The notes: a model not told the origin generated them from the sequence alone. A DNA stretch of 48,594 bases from Leucobacter sp. UT-8R-CII-1-4 (GCF_030010235.1 NZ_JASCRS010000003.1:422478-471071), one strand, 5' to 3'. Counted from the stretch's first letter, positions 8,658 through 17,341 are shown. Numbers and translations are program-made.

Positions 8658-9947
8658 GTGAAGATTACGGTTGTAGCCACTGGCAAGATTGGTCTGCCCC
8701 TCGCGGTTCAGTACGCTTCAGAGGGGCATGAGGTCATCGGTGTTGACCTCAACGCTAATCTTGTTGACTCCATCAATCGAGGTGTTGAGCCGTTCCCGGG
8801 CGAGGCTGGCCTTGCCGAAATGCTCGCCGAGCAAGTAGCGGCTGGCAGGTTGCGAGCCACTACCGACTACGCTGAGGCGATCCCCAACGCTGAGGCAATT
8901 GTTATCGTTGTGCCGCTTCTGGTTGATGAAGAACACGGCAAGCCAGATTTTGCCTGGATGGATGCGGCAACCCGCTCTTTTGCGGAGTTGTTGCGACCTG
9001 GGACCCTCGTCTCCTACGAGACGACGCTTCCGGTAGGCACTACGCGCGGTCGCTGGAAGCCAATGATTGAGGAAATTTCAGGGCTGCGCGAGGGCGAAGA
9101 CTTTCATCTTGTGTTTTCACCTGAGCGAGTGTTCTCAGGCCGAATTTTTGCAGATCTGCGAAAGTACCCGAAGCTAGTCGGCGCGCTGAATCAAGCTGGT
9201 GCCGAACGGGCGATTGCATTTTATGAGTCTGTGCTGGCCTTTGACGAACGTGACGACCTGTCTCAGGCCAATGGCGTATGGGACATGGGGAGCGCCGAAG
9301 CAGCTGAACTGGCAAAACTCGCCGAGACTACCTATCGTGACGTAAACATTGGTCTGGCGAATCAATTTGCGAGATTTGCGGACACCGCTGATATCGATAT
9401 CTATAAGGTGATTGAAGCCTGCAACACGCAGCCATTCAGTCATATTCACCGCCCGGGCATTGCTGTGGGTGGTCACTGCATTCCGGTCTACCCGAAGCTC
9501 TACCTTTCTACGGACCCCGAAGCTAGCATTGTGCGCACTGCGCGTGAGTACAACGAGTCGATGCCGGAATACGTTGTCGGCCGAGTCGAGCAAATGATGG
9601 GTGCACTCACGGGAGTAAAGGTTGCCGTGCTTGGTGCCGCCTACCGTGGGGGAGTGAAAGAGACAGCGGTCTCTGGCGTATTCCCACTCGTCGCTGCTCT
9701 GATCGCGCGTGGCGCTGAGGTCACGGTGCACGATCCACTTTTCGCTGATGATGAACTCGCACGCTTCGGGTTCGTCGCGCACGAGCTAGGGCAGCCAGCA
9801 GACGTGGTGATCTTGCAGACTGATCACGCAATGTACCGTGAAATCGGGCCCAACGAGTTCCCTGGTGTGAAACTACTTGCAGATGGCCGCAACATCACAG
9901 ATCCAGCTGTGTGGAAGGGTGTACCCCGATTCGCAGTCGGCGCCTAG
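8658..9947 (+). CDS. wecC: UDP-N-acetyl-D-mannosamine dehydrogenase-like
   Basis: A 429-residue nucleotide-sugar dehydrogenase of the UDP-Glc/GDP-Man dehydrogenase superfamily. It oxidises C6 of the sugar twice with NAD to give a uronic acid. The NAD-binding N terminus is VVATGKIGLPLAVQYA, a variant Gly-rich loop that is usual in this branch. The central dimerisation helix and the catalytic cysteine in GGHCIPVYP (Cys274) are clear, and a C-terminal UDP-binding Rossmann domain follows. The divergent wecB next door makes UDP-ManNAc, so the product is most likely UDP-ManNAcA, although other UDP-HexNAc substrates cannot be excluded. Confidence 0.85.
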   Translation: MKITVVATGKIGLPLAVQYASEGHEVIGVDLNANLVDSINRGVEPFPGEAGLAEMLAEQVAAGRLRATTDYAEAIPNAEAIVIVVPLLVDEEHGKPDFAWMDAATRSFAELLRPGTLVSYETTLPVGTTRGRWKPMIEEISGLREGEDFHLVFSPERVFSGRIFADLRKYPKLVGALNQAGAERAIAFYESVLAFDERDDLSQANGVWDMGSAEAAELAKLAETTYRDVNIGLANQFARFADTADIDIYKVIEACNTQPFSHIHRPGIAVGGHCIPVYPKLYLSTDPEASIVRTAREYNESMPEYVVGRVEQMMGALTGVKVAVLGAAYRGGVKETAVSGVFPLVAALIARGAEVTVHDPLFADDELARFGFVAHELGQPADVVILQTDHAMYREIGPNEFPGVKLLADGRNITDPAVWKGVPRFAVGA

Positions 9948-10004
9948 CCTCTTCGGTTGAGCGAGTGGCCCCGCGAGTCGTCGGCGCCTGAGATAAGTGA
10001 ATGC

Positions 10005-11090
10005 CTAGCGGTTGTCCTGTATCACCATGAATCCGGCGCCGAGCGTGCGCAGCGGCGCTTGCCGGTGCAGCGCTAGGAACGGGTTTCTCGTGAGTAATAC
10101 ACCTGCTGAGCGGTAGCTCGAGCGCTTGCTCAGGAGGGTCTCAAGCGTATCTCGATTAGTTGAGGGTCGGCGTACTGCGTCAAGAATCTTGCGATCGATT
10201 CGGGACAATAGCTTTTCAGAACCAGGGCAGAGTGACTCGAGGCGCTGGATCAACGCAACAAATTCTTGCCGAAGGGGTTCATTGTCTTGCCAGAAGTCCA
10301 GGCGAGCTGCAAGGGCATCAAATAGGTGAATTCGGAGCATCTTCACGGCAACAGCAAGGCGCTTGCCGTGCGCCAAAGCGCGGAACCAATGCAGGCTCTC
10401 TAGCTCGTCCAAGAACGCGAAGTCGTCAGCGAGTGGGCGAGAAACTCCCGTGACTCGATCTGGGGCATCACCGTGCCCGATATACCGTGGTCCTTGCAAG
10501 TCGTAGGCGATAGCAGTGGAGTTAAACCATAGTGTCAATGTGTAGATCAGGTCTTCACCTGAGCCGAGGCCAGCAGAGAACCGAAGATCCGGGAAACGCT
10601 CGCGACTGACCAAGCCAAGCGGGGCGCTCCGGTACATGAGGCGATCCTTGCACGGATCGAGTTTGCGGGTCCGGCGACCAAAACGTACAGGAGGGTAGGG
10701 ATCGATGACGCCCTGAACTTCCTGAATCTTCGCGAGTACGACATCTGCGCCGGTCTCTTGCTGTAGAGCGAGCCAAGAGCCAATCAGGCCCTTCTCAAAT
10801 TCGTCGTCTGAGCCGAGCAGCGAAACAAAGGGTGCTTCTGCGTGATCGAAGCCAAGGTTCATCGGTCCGGCTGGTGACGGAATACCGTCCTGCAGTTCCA
10901 GCAAGCGAAGTCTCGGGTCTTCTGCGTAGCTGCCGAGATTTTCTCGAATAATGGCAGGGTCAATATTGTGGGCCACCACCGTGACTCTGATGGGCTGATC
11001 GGTCCCGTCCAATACTGAACCGGCAGCGCGAGCAATGGGGCGAGTGCTCGAATGCACTGCAATAACAACGTCGACAATCGGATCTACCAC
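10005..11090 (-). CDS. Family 2 glycosyltransferase
   Basis: A 361-residue GT-A type protein. The opening VDVVIAVHSSTRPIARAAGSV and the acidic pair in LLGSDDEFE (the DXD-like metal and nucleotide site near residue 95) mark a GT2 enzyme. Residues after about 230 are not conserved enough to read. No membrane segments are evident, so it probably acts on the cytoplasmic face. The GTG start sits 6 bases after a TAACAT -10 box on the minus strand. It is divergent from the acyltransferase gene, with only 41 bases between them. Confidence 0.75.
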   Translation of the reverse strand: MVDPIVDVVIAVHSSTRPIARAAGSVLDGTDQPIRVTVVAHNIDPAIIRENLGSYAEDPRLRLLELQDGIPSPAGPMNLGFDHAEAPFVSLLGSDDEFEKGLIGSWLALQQETGADVVLAKIQEVQGVIDPYPPVRFGRRTRKLDPCKDRLMYRSAPLGLVSRERFPDLRFSAGLGSGEDLIYTLTLWFNSTAIAYDLQGPRYIGHGDAPDRVTGVSRPLADDFAFLDELESLHWFRALAHGKRLAVAVKMLRIHLFDALAARLDFWQDNEPLRQEFVALIQRLESLCPGSEKLLSRIDRKILDAVRRPSTNRDTLETLLSKRSSYRSAGVLLTRNPFLALHRQAPLRTLGAGFMVIQDNR

Positions 11091-11102
11091 CCTTTGATGT
11101 TA
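11091..11102 (-). promoter_or_regulatory. -10 box of a probable leaderless promoter
   Basis: Minus-strand TAACAT (11097-11102), then 6 bases, then the GTG at 11090. Confidence 0.45.
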
Positions 11103-11131
11103 TCGGCATAGCTGAAAACCCTTGTCGGGTA

Positions 11132-12304
11132 ATGTATATAGCTGTCGGAGTGAACGAACGGGTGTATGTGAACAAGCAAGACAGCATTCAAATGCAGGCT
11201 GTACTGGCCGAGCCGACACCTCGCCTCGATGTGCTCACTGGCCTGCGATGGTGGGCAGCTTTTATGGTTTTCCTTTTCCATATGCGGGTGTTCGCGCCTT
11301 TGCCCGGTCCCATAAATGCTCTCTTCGACCAGGGTTACTTCGGTGTCACATTTTTCTTTGTGCTTTCCGGATTCGTGCTTACCTGGTCGGCCCGGCCTGG
11401 CGTCTCAACTTCAACGTTCTACTGGCGAAGATTTGCGAGGATCTGGCCAGCGCACATGGTTGCTTTATTACTAGCGATACCTGTGTTCTACACGCTGAGT
11501 CCAATCCCTGAGGGAAGTTTTCTAAAGCCATTTGATATTGGCGTGCTTCTGCTGTCAGTTATTCTCGTGCAGGGATGGTCGGCAAACCCGGCGATCCTTT
11601 TTTCAGGTAATCCCGCTGCTTGGACGCTCACAGTTGAGGCTTTGTTTTACTTCTCCCACCCCTGGGTATCGAAGGTACTCACAGTGTTTCGAGTTCGAGG
11701 TGCGCTTCTCGTTGTTGCAAGCGTGATGGTTTGGGCGTTCGGCTATCGTTTGGCATTGGTCATCTGGCCGGGCTCTTTCCTTGCGCATCTGCCGATGCCC
11801 ATCACTCGGCTACCTGAGTTCTTTTTGGGGATGGCTCTTGCATGGGCAATGCGATGCGGGTGGCGGCCCCGCATCAGTCCATTCGTTGCAATTGCCGCGC
11901 TTGTCGGGCTGCTTGCGCTCATCGTTGGTGCACGAGCGCTTCCAGGGCTGCTGATCGTCGCGCAGCTAGGAAACGAATTTTTTACGCTTGCCGTGGGGCT
12001 TGTGATTGTTGCTTTTACTTCGGCGACGCTTCGAGGCAAACGCTCGCTCTTTGAATCAAGATGGCAAGTGAAATTTGGTGAATGGTCGTTCGCGTTCTAT
12101 CTGATCCACGCAACCGTCATTTATCTCGCGCTGCGCGTTTTTGGTTTTCATGAACCTTCATGGCGCAACCTGGCTTGGTTCGCCGTGATCTTCGTTATCG
12201 ATCTCTTGCTAGCGTGGCTGCTGCACAGTTTTGTCGAAAAGCCACTTGAGCGAAGAATGCGCCGCTGGAAAGACAACCGTGATTTGCGTAAAGCTGCTGG
12301 GTAG
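11132..12304 (+). CDS. Acyltransferase 3 (OafA-type) membrane protein
   Basis: About 390 residues with roughly ten hydrophobic segments, typical of acyltransferase-3 proteins that O-acetylate or otherwise acylate exported polysaccharides. The hallmark block is near the N terminus: LDVLTGLRWWAAFMVFLFH, with the conserved Arg and the His thought to be catalytic, followed by GYFGVTFFFVLSGFVLTW. A C-terminal basic tail follows the last segment. The start is uncertain: ATG 11132 is the longest, while GTG 11150 or later codons are possible because the conserved part begins near residue 33. It may decorate the glycopolymer of this locus. Confidence 0.85.
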   Translation: MYIAVGVNERVYVNKQDSIQMQAVLAEPTPRLDVLTGLRWWAAFMVFLFHMRVFAPLPGPINALFDQGYFGVTFFFVLSGFVLTWSARPGVSTSTFYWRRFARIWPAHMVALLLAIPVFYTLSPIPEGSFLKPFDIGVLLLSVILVQGWSANPAILFSGNPAAWTLTVEALFYFSHPWVSKVLTVFRVRGALLVVASVMVWAFGYRLALVIWPGSFLAHLPMPITRLPEFFLGMALAWAMRCGWRPRISPFVAIAALVGLLALIVGARALPGLLIVAQLGNEFFTLAVGLVIVAFTSATLRGKRSLFESRWQVKFGEWSFAFYLIHATVIYLALRVFGFHEPSWRNLAWFAVIFVIDLLLAWLLHSFVEKPLERRMRRWKDNRDLRKAAG

Positions 12305-12331
12305 ACATCAGCCCTGATGATCCAGCGGACT

Positions 12332-13519
12332 TTACCGTTTGATCCAGTGCGTAAACAGCGTCTGTGCGGAGAGGCGGCCATCGTGTACCTCACGTACAAA
12401 ACTGATTGATTGTTCACTGAGCGTTTGCAATGATGAGTCGGCGGCGAGGCTACGCAGAACTGACTCAAGCGAATCAGGGGTTGACTCGATAATCGGCAGG
12501 TCTGCGCCGGTGGTGCTTTTCACAACATCACGGACGTAGTCGCCAACCTGTCCGGTGACCACACAGCCGGCAGCCATTGCTTCACACGCAGCTACACCAT
12601 AGGAAGCTGATCGAAACTGATCGATGAGCACGTCTGCCTGTGCGAAGGCCAGAGGCATTTCGCCTGAAGGAACACCCTGAATCAGGTTGAACTCAATGAC
12701 GCCTTCTCGCTGCAGCTTTTCAAGCGTTGGCAGAATGAGATCGGTGCCTTTGACTGCGGCAACCGAGGGAGCATGCGCCACTCGTAGTGGTGCGCCGGGT
12801 TTACGTGGCGAGCGAGCAACCTCCCATCTAGAGGGATCAACCACTACGGGGCACCAGTGTGCCAGAGGCAGGTCCTTCAGTAGGTCCGGAGTGGAAACAA
12901 AGATAGGCCGGCCAGTTCGCTCAAGGTAGGCAATGTTTCGGGCAGCAAGCTCTTCCGCGCGGGGGAGATACACCGTTGGCGACAAGTAGTAGGAGAGCGG
13001 ATTGTCTTCGATATGGCGCGAGGGAAGTCTCGCGTCTGTGCCATGAGCCATATAGGCGACACTGGTGCCAGCTTTTTCGATTGCACTGGCTTGACGTGCA
13101 AGTGATCTACCAAAAAGTCGACCGAACGGTGGCTCTTCAGCCTCAATCAAAAAGTGGGTTGCTTGGGCAGAGGCTAGTAGTTGTCGCTGCTGCCAATCCT
13201 GATCATTGTGGTAGGTCGGCACAGGCACCACAAGGTCCGCATCAAACGAGAACCCTCCAGGAACGTCGATCGCAAAATTTCGAGCTGAGACCGAGGGATC
13301 AGAGACTTCCAACGATCGCGCCCAAGCGTGTGCCTGTCCTGAGTAGTTCACTGGAGCAATGAGCACTCTCACCGGTGCTTCCTCGAAATGAGTGGTGTCA
13401 CAGCCAAGCACTGGTTTACCATACCGTCGTGCAGCCAAACGGCCGAGCGGGCTGCTCGGAGCATCTGCGAGGCGATCAATAAGCCTGTTTAAGAAGACTG
13501 GCAAGCTATTTCGATTCAC
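12332..13519 (-). CDS. GT-B type glycosyltransferase (paralog group)
   Basis: A 395-residue protein strongly similar along most of its length to the product of 18508-19731. Shared blocks include APVNYSGQ / APTNYAGQ, ARNFAIDVPGGFSF / ARNMAIQLPGGFAF, the HGTD motif, FVSTPDLL / FISTPDLA and SYGVAACEAMAAG / SYGVAACEAMASG. The last block is the GT4 donor-binding helix; residues 235-340 form the donor Rossmann half. The N-terminal half is characteristic of this small group and has no function I can name. The start is GTG; an imperfect -10 (TTATCT) lies 6 bases upstream. The gene is divergent from the NodB-like gene. Confidence 0.65.
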   Translation of the reverse strand: MNRNSLPVFLNRLIDRLADAPSSPLGRLAARRYGKPVLGCDTTHFEEAPVRVLIAPVNYSGQAHAWARSLEVSDPSVSARNFAIDVPGGFSFDADLVVPVPTYHNDQDWQQRQLLASAQATHFLIEAEEPPFGRLFGRSLARQASAIEKAGTSVAYMAHGTDARLPSRHIEDNPLSYYLSPTVYLPRAEELAARNIAYLERTGRPIFVSTPDLLKDLPLAHWCPVVVDPSRWEVARSPRKPGAPLRVAHAPSVAAVKGTDLILPTLEKLQREGVIEFNLIQGVPSGEMPLAFAQADVLIDQFRSASYGVAACEAMAAGCVVTGQVGDYVRDVVKSTTGADLPIIESTPDSLESVLRSLAADSSLQTLSEQSISFVREVHDGRLSAQTLFTHWIKR

Positions 13520-13581
13520 GACGCGAGATAATCCTTTTGTTGAAGCTAGTTTCCCTTGATTCTAGTTTTGGCCAACCGCAC

Positions 13582-13595
13582 TAGAATGAGTGCTC
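13582..13595 (+). promoter_or_regulatory. -10 box of a probable leaderless promoter
   Basis: TAGAAT at 13582-13587, then 8 bases, then the ATG at 13596. Confidence 0.45.
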
Positions 13596-14267
13596 ATGAG
13601 CCAAAATGAAGAGCACTACGACTACTCTCTCAAATCGTACAGCGACACGCTCGTACGATACCGGGAGGATGGTTATGCGGTAACTGGATTTGGCCAGTAC
13701 TTGGCAGAGCCGACAGCGAAGCACCTGATTTTGCGCCACGACATCGACAACAGTATCGAGCAGGCACACCGAGTCGCCAAGATTGATGCCGAAGCTGACT
13801 GCACCTCTACATTCTTCATGCGTGTTCACGCCAGAGGTTACAACCTGCTTAGTTTGCCGTCACTGTTGATCCTTAGAGAGATCGAGTCGATGGGCCATGA
13901 AGTGCAGCTGCACCTTGAAGGCGGGTTCTGCGAGTGGCTTGGCGATGACAATTTTTATTGGGCTGAGCGTCAACGCGAAGTCTTTGAAGCAGCAGTGGGC
14001 CGCCCGCTCGGCGGGTTCAGTTCACACGAGCCAGCTCGTATGGGGGGCATTGAGTTCGCCAATGAACTGCTTTCCCGCTGGCAAGAAGACGTCAAGTACC
14101 ACGCATATGAAGAACGCTTCATGATGCCGAATATGAAATACCTTAGCGATTCGAGTGGCCGCTGGCGTGAGGGTCACTTTGGAATGTGGGTTGGCAAAGA
14201 GCCGCTCATGCAGGTGCTCACTCACCCGTTCTGGTGGTTCGACAAGGTCCCAGCCGAAAACTACTAG
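13596..14267 (+). CDS. NodB-like polysaccharide deacetylase family protein
   Basis: A 223-residue protein of the glycoside hydrolase/deacetylase superfamily. LILRHDIDNS carries the NodB motif-1 aspartates, CTSTFFMRV is the following strand, and GHEVQLHLEG replaces the usual His-X3-His metal motif with a single-histidine variant that is common in capsule-locus members. There is no signal peptide, so it would act inside the cell, perhaps removing an acetyl group from a nucleotide- or lipid-linked sugar; activity is uncertain because the second metal motif is degenerate. A GTG 6 bases upstream (13590) is also in frame, but the ATG fits the -10 spacing better. A strong terminator follows. Confidence 0.65.
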   Translation: MSQNEEHYDYSLKSYSDTLVRYREDGYAVTGFGQYLAEPTAKHLILRHDIDNSIEQAHRVAKIDAEADCTSTFFMRVHARGYNLLSLPSLLILREIESMGHEVQLHLEGGFCEWLGDDNFYWAERQREVFEAAVGRPLGGFSSHEPARMGGIEFANELLSRWQEDVKYHAYEERFMMPNMKYLSDSSGRWREGHFGMWVGKEPLMQVLTHPFWWFDKVPAENY

Positions 14268-14291
14268 GCGCCACATCTCCTCACGGAACTG

Positions 14292-14333
14292 AATCGAATG
14301 GGTGGCTAGCCACCCATTCGATTATTTTTTGTT
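14292..14333 (+). terminator. Perfect 32-bp palindrome followed by a T-rich tail
   Basis: Bases 14292-14323 form a perfect palindrome (AATCGAATGGGTGGCT and its complement, centre GGCTAGCC), followed by ATTTTTTG. This is a textbook intrinsic terminator for the plus-strand gene. The stop codon of the minus-strand LpxD-like gene (14322-14324) begins at its edge. Confidence 0.88.
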
Positions 14334-15224
14334 GTCGCCAAGCCTGCGGGCAGGGTTACCGACCCGCACCTCGTTTGCTGGAATGGACTTCAGCGCGACG
14401 GCGCCAAGGCCCAGCAGAGAATCTCGGCCGAGGGTGACGCCCTGCATGATTGAACTGTTTGGTCCGAGCCAGACCTCATCTTCAATCGTTACGCTGCCAG
14501 AGACTTCGGCACATGCGGTAATAATCACATTGCGACCGATTTGGCAGTTGTGCGCAATATGCACATGATCGTCGATTTTTGTGTAGTCACCGACGACAGT
14601 TGGTGTAATTGTGCCGGAGCAGACAGTCGTGAAGTTGCCGACCTCGGTATGCGCACCAAGTATGGCCGAGCCAATGTGTGGCACATGAAAATTGTTGCCG
14701 GCGGCATCTTTTTCAATACCGAAGCCTTCTTCGCCAATCACAGCGTGGCTCTTCACAAGTGAGGATTCACCGATTACTACATTTCTGCCGATCACTACGT
14801 GATCTCGGATCTCCGCATGTGCGGCAATCACTGCTCCTTCGCGAATCACGGTGTACTCGCCGATGTGCGCGCTCGGGTGCACAATTGCTTTCGGATGCAC
14901 GCGAGCAGTTTCTGCCACCCCTGCTTCAACCTTGGGAGCAAAGTGCTGGGCCACAAGCTGCCCAAAGGTTGCGCGAGGATTGTCCACAAGAATGAGCGAC
15001 CCGACCGCAGCGCCGGTGGGTTCCGAGCCAATCGGGGCGAGAATGATTGCGCCAGCGGTCATGGCCTGTTCAAAGGCCTCAGCGTATTTTGCTACGTCGC
15101 CAACGAAGGTGAGGTTTCCAAGCCCCGCCAAGTGCAGAGGCGCAGGAACGCCAACTACTGCGTCAGCGCCAACCAAGACTGCGTGTAAATCATTTGCGAT
15201 ATCGCGTGCCCGAAGAGTGCTCAT
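14322..15224 (-). CDS. LpxD-like UDP-amino-sugar N-acyltransferase
   Basis: About 300 residues with the full LpxD layout: an N-terminal nucleotide-binding domain (LGNLTFVGDVAKYAEAF, then LILVDNPRATFGQLV) and a left-handed beta helix of hexapeptide repeats (IVHPSAHIGEYTVI through VIIGEE). The active-site segment IDDHVHIAHNCQIG keeps the catalytic histidine of LpxD. The last repeat, GAVALKSIPANEVRVGNPARRL, looks more like sugar acetyltransferases. LpxD moves a 3-hydroxyacyl group from ACP to an amino sugar; lipid A is not expected in a Gram-positive, so the substrate is probably a glycopolymer sugar nucleotide. ATG 15224 is preferred because a TACACT -10 ends 7 bases before it; an in-frame ATG exists at 15245. 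Divergent from the ACP gene. Confidence 0.82.
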   Translation of the reverse strand: MSTLRARDIANDLHAVLVGADAVVGVPAPLHLAGLGNLTFVGDVAKYAEAFEQAMTAGAIILAPIGSEPTGAAVGSLILVDNPRATFGQLVAQHFAPKVEAGVAETARVHPKAIVHPSAHIGEYTVIREGAVIAAHAEIRDHVVIGRNVVIGESSLVKSHAVIGEEGFGIEKDAAGNNFHVPHIGSAILGAHTEVGNFTTVCSGTITPTVVGDYTKIDDHVHIAHNCQIGRNVIITACAEVSGSVTIEDEVWLGPNSSIMQGVTLGRDSLLGLGAVALKSIPANEVRVGNPARRLGDNKK

Positions 15225-15237
15225 GGGTGTCAGTGTA
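15225..15237 (-). promoter_or_regulatory. -10 box for the LpxD-like gene
   Basis: Minus-strand TACACT (15232-15237), then 7 bases, then the ATG at 15224. The plus-strand ACP promoter lies only 20 bases away, so both sides of the acyl module are likely expressed together. Confidence 0.5.
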
Positions 15238-15257
15238 GTTCGCATCCGACGGACTGG

Positions 15258-15271
15258 TAGTCTGATCCACT
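15258..15271 (+). promoter_or_regulatory. -10 box for the ACP operon
   Basis: TAGTCT at 15258-15263, then 8 bases, then the ATG at 15272. No ribosome site is visible. Confidence 0.42.
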
Positions 15272-15499
15272 ATGGACACTCAATCTTTCCTTGACCTTGT
15301 CGCAACGATCCTCGAGGTTGAGGCTGAAAAACTGTCACTGACAGATAATCTTTTTGATATTGATTGGGATTCTCTCTCAAACATCTCGTTCATTGCTGAG
15401 ATTGACGAACGTCTTGGCCTGTCTATTGATGCTGATGAACTCGCAAACGCCGCCACAATTGCTGATTTGAAGCATCTTGTGGACACAGCAGCGGCGTGA
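15272..15499 (+). CDS. Acyl carrier protein
   Basis: A 75-residue acidic helical protein with the phosphopantetheine attachment motif DWDSLSNI (Ser34). It would carry an acyl chain as a thioester after modification by a holo-ACP synthase. It departs from housekeeping ACPs, which usually read GxDSL(D/E)xVE, so it is probably a dedicated ACP serving the neighbouring reductase, KAS III and N-acyltransferase. The stop overlaps the GTG of the next gene (GTGA), indicating translational coupling. Confidence 0.85.
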   Translation: MDTQSFLDLVATILEVEAEKLSLTDNLFDIDWDSLSNISFIAEIDERLGLSIDADELANAATIADLKHLVDTAAA

Positions 15500-16263
15500 A
15501 CAAACAGCATGACTTTCTAGCGCTTGGCAATCACGCGATCCTGATTACAGGAGCTTCATCGGGCATCGGTCGAGCTACCGCGATCGCGGCAAGCCAGCAG
15601 GGCGCGAAAGTTGCGATCGTTGCGCGTCGCATGGATCAACTCGAAGAGACGCTTTCGCTGCTCGACGGCGAGGGGCATCTCGCGATTGTCTGTGATGTAA
15701 CTGATCCGAAATCACTTTCATCGACGTTCCAGCAGGCGAGCGCTGAGCTGGGATTGCTGAGTGGGGTGGTGCACGCTGCGGGTGTGCACGCTGTGACTCC
15801 GCTGCGGGTAATGCGGGCCGAGCAGGTCGCCAAGGTGTTTGAAACGAATGTCACCTCAGCGTTGATGGTCGCAAAAGCGTTTCGTTCGCCGAAAGTACGT
15901 GCGCCTCATTCCAGTATCGTCTTGCTGTCTTCGGCAGTGGCTCTGACTGGTGAAGCTGGTGTCAGCGCCTATGCTGCCTCAAAAGCCGCAATTGCTTCGA
16001 TTGGGCGCTCTCTTGCATTGGAACTCGCGGGTGAGGACATTCGCGTCAACAGCATTGCAGCGGGGATTGTGGAAACGCCGCTCACTGACGGGATTCGCGC
16101 CAAGGTGGGTAGTGAGGCCTGGGAGTCAATTCGTCAAACGCACCCGCTGGGGCTTGGTGTGAGCGTTGACGTTGCGAACGCAGCACTTTATCTTCTCTCG
16201 CAAGCTTCGCGCTGGGTCACCGGTAGCACGCTCGTCGTTGACGGCGGCTACACCGCACATTAA
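15496..16263 (+). CDS. Short-chain dehydrogenase/reductase, FabG-like
   Basis: A 255-residue classical SDR. The NAD(P)-binding motif is TGASSGIG (Thr18 to Gly25), and the catalytic set is Ser146, Tyr159 and Lys163 in SAYAASK. The C-terminal VTGSTLVVDGGY is standard. The arginines after the second strand (VARRMD) suggest NADPH. Placed between an ACP and a KAS III it most likely reduces 3-ketoacyl-ACP to 3-hydroxyacyl-ACP, as FabG does. The GTG start overlaps the ACP stop by four bases. A sugar substrate cannot be ruled out. Confidence 0.85.
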   Translation: MNKQHDFLALGNHAILITGASSGIGRATAIAASQQGAKVAIVARRMDQLEETLSLLDGEGHLAIVCDVTDPKSLSSTFQQASAELGLLSGVVHAAGVHAVTPLRVMRAEQVAKVFETNVTSALMVAKAFRSPKVRAPHSSIVLLSSAVALTGEAGVSAYAASKAAIASIGRSLALELAGEDIRVNSIAAGIVETPLTDGIRAKVGSEAWESIRQTHPLGLGVSVDVANAALYLLSQASRWVTGSTLVVDGGYTAH

Positions 16264-16279
16264 TTCTGAAAGGCGAATC

Positions 16280-17290
16280 ATGAGCAACGCTCGAATCGCG
16301 GCAATTGAGTATTATCTTCCTGAGGCAGTGCTGACCAACGAGATGATCTCGGTCGAGTTTCCGGAGTGGAGCGTCGAGAAGATTGCTGCCAAGACCGGTG
16401 TGCACAGCCGTCACATTTCAGCAGAAGATGAGTTCTCGTCAGATTTGGCAATTGCTGCGGGCAAGGCGCTGTTTGCGCGCCATGCGGTTCGCCCCGACGA
16501 AATTGATTATCTAATTGTCTGCACACAAAGTCCGGACTATTTTCTGCCTACAACTGCTTGTATTGTTCAGGCTGGCCTCGAACTGCCGACTTCAACTGGC
16601 GCAGTTGACATCAATCTTGGTTGCTCAGGCTACATTTATGCGCTTGGCCAGGCGAAAGGGCTGATCGAGTCAGGCCAGGCCTCGAAGGTGCTCGTGATTA
16701 CCGCGGATACTTACACAAAGTTTGTGAACCCGGCTGACAAGAGCGTACGCACAATTTTCGGCGATGGCGCAGCCGCTTCCCTGGTCACAAATGACGGGAA
16801 CGCAGAGTCGATGACGGCGTTGACCTACGGCTCTGATGGGCAAGGCGCAAAACACCTGATCGTGCCCAACGGTGGTTTGCGTAGTGGCGAGCAATTGCAG
16901 CCGAAGTCCGATGTTGGATTGCGTTCCGTTGAAAGCAATGGCTTTGATCTGTTTATGGACGGACCAGAGATCTTCAACTTCACTCTACGTGTGGTGCCAG
17001 AGACCGTCGCGTCGATTCTCGCGAAAAACAATGCCACTCTCGAAGACATCGATCTATTTGTTTTCCACCAGGCAAACGCCTTCATGCTCGAACACTTGCG
17101 CAAGCGTTTGGGAGTACCGAGCGAGAAATTCTTTGTGGCCCTTGACCAGACTGGAAACACCGTTTCGTCAAGCATCCCGATCGCGCTTTCGCGCGCAGAG
17201 GAAAAGAATCTACTTTCGCCAGGAATGAAGGTAATGTTGCTCGGGTTTGGAGTGGGTCTTTCCTGGGGCGGAATGCTGCTGGAGTGGTAG
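16280..17290 (+). CDS. 3-oxoacyl-ACP synthase III (KAS III, FabH-like)
   Basis: A 336-residue thiolase-fold condensing enzyme. The catalytic triad is Cys115 (in NLGCSGYIYAL), His263 (in FHQANAFML) and Asn293 (in TGNTVSSSIP), which is the KAS III pattern. It would join an acyl-CoA starter to malonyl-ACP, giving a 3-ketoacyl-ACP for the upstream reductase. No dehydratase or enoyl reductase is present, so the chain would stop at a 3-hydroxyacyl. The ATG at 16280 has GAAAGGCG before it; the frame is open upstream inside the SDR gene but without homology. The starter unit is not known. Confidence 0.87.
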   Translation: MSNARIAAIEYYLPEAVLTNEMISVEFPEWSVEKIAAKTGVHSRHISAEDEFSSDLAIAAGKALFARHAVRPDEIDYLIVCTQSPDYFLPTTACIVQAGLELPTSTGAVDINLGCSGYIYALGQAKGLIESGQASKVLVITADTYTKFVNPADKSVRTIFGDGAAASLVTNDGNAESMTALTYGSDGQGAKHLIVPNGGLRSGEQLQPKSDVGLRSVESNGFDLFMDGPEIFNFTLRVVPETVASILAKNNATLEDIDLFVFHQANAFMLEHLRKRLGVPSEKFFVALDQTGNTVSSSIPIALSRAEEKNLLSPGMKVMLLGFGVGLSWGGMLLEW

Positions 17291-17341
17291 CACTCGATCT
17301 TCCTCAATGGAAGAACTAGACCGCACTGGAAAGGATTTTGC

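Noticed and set aside
9390..9406. GATATCGATATC palindrome
   Set aside because: Explained by the Asp-Ile-Asp-Ile codons of the dehydrogenase, in a normal family position.
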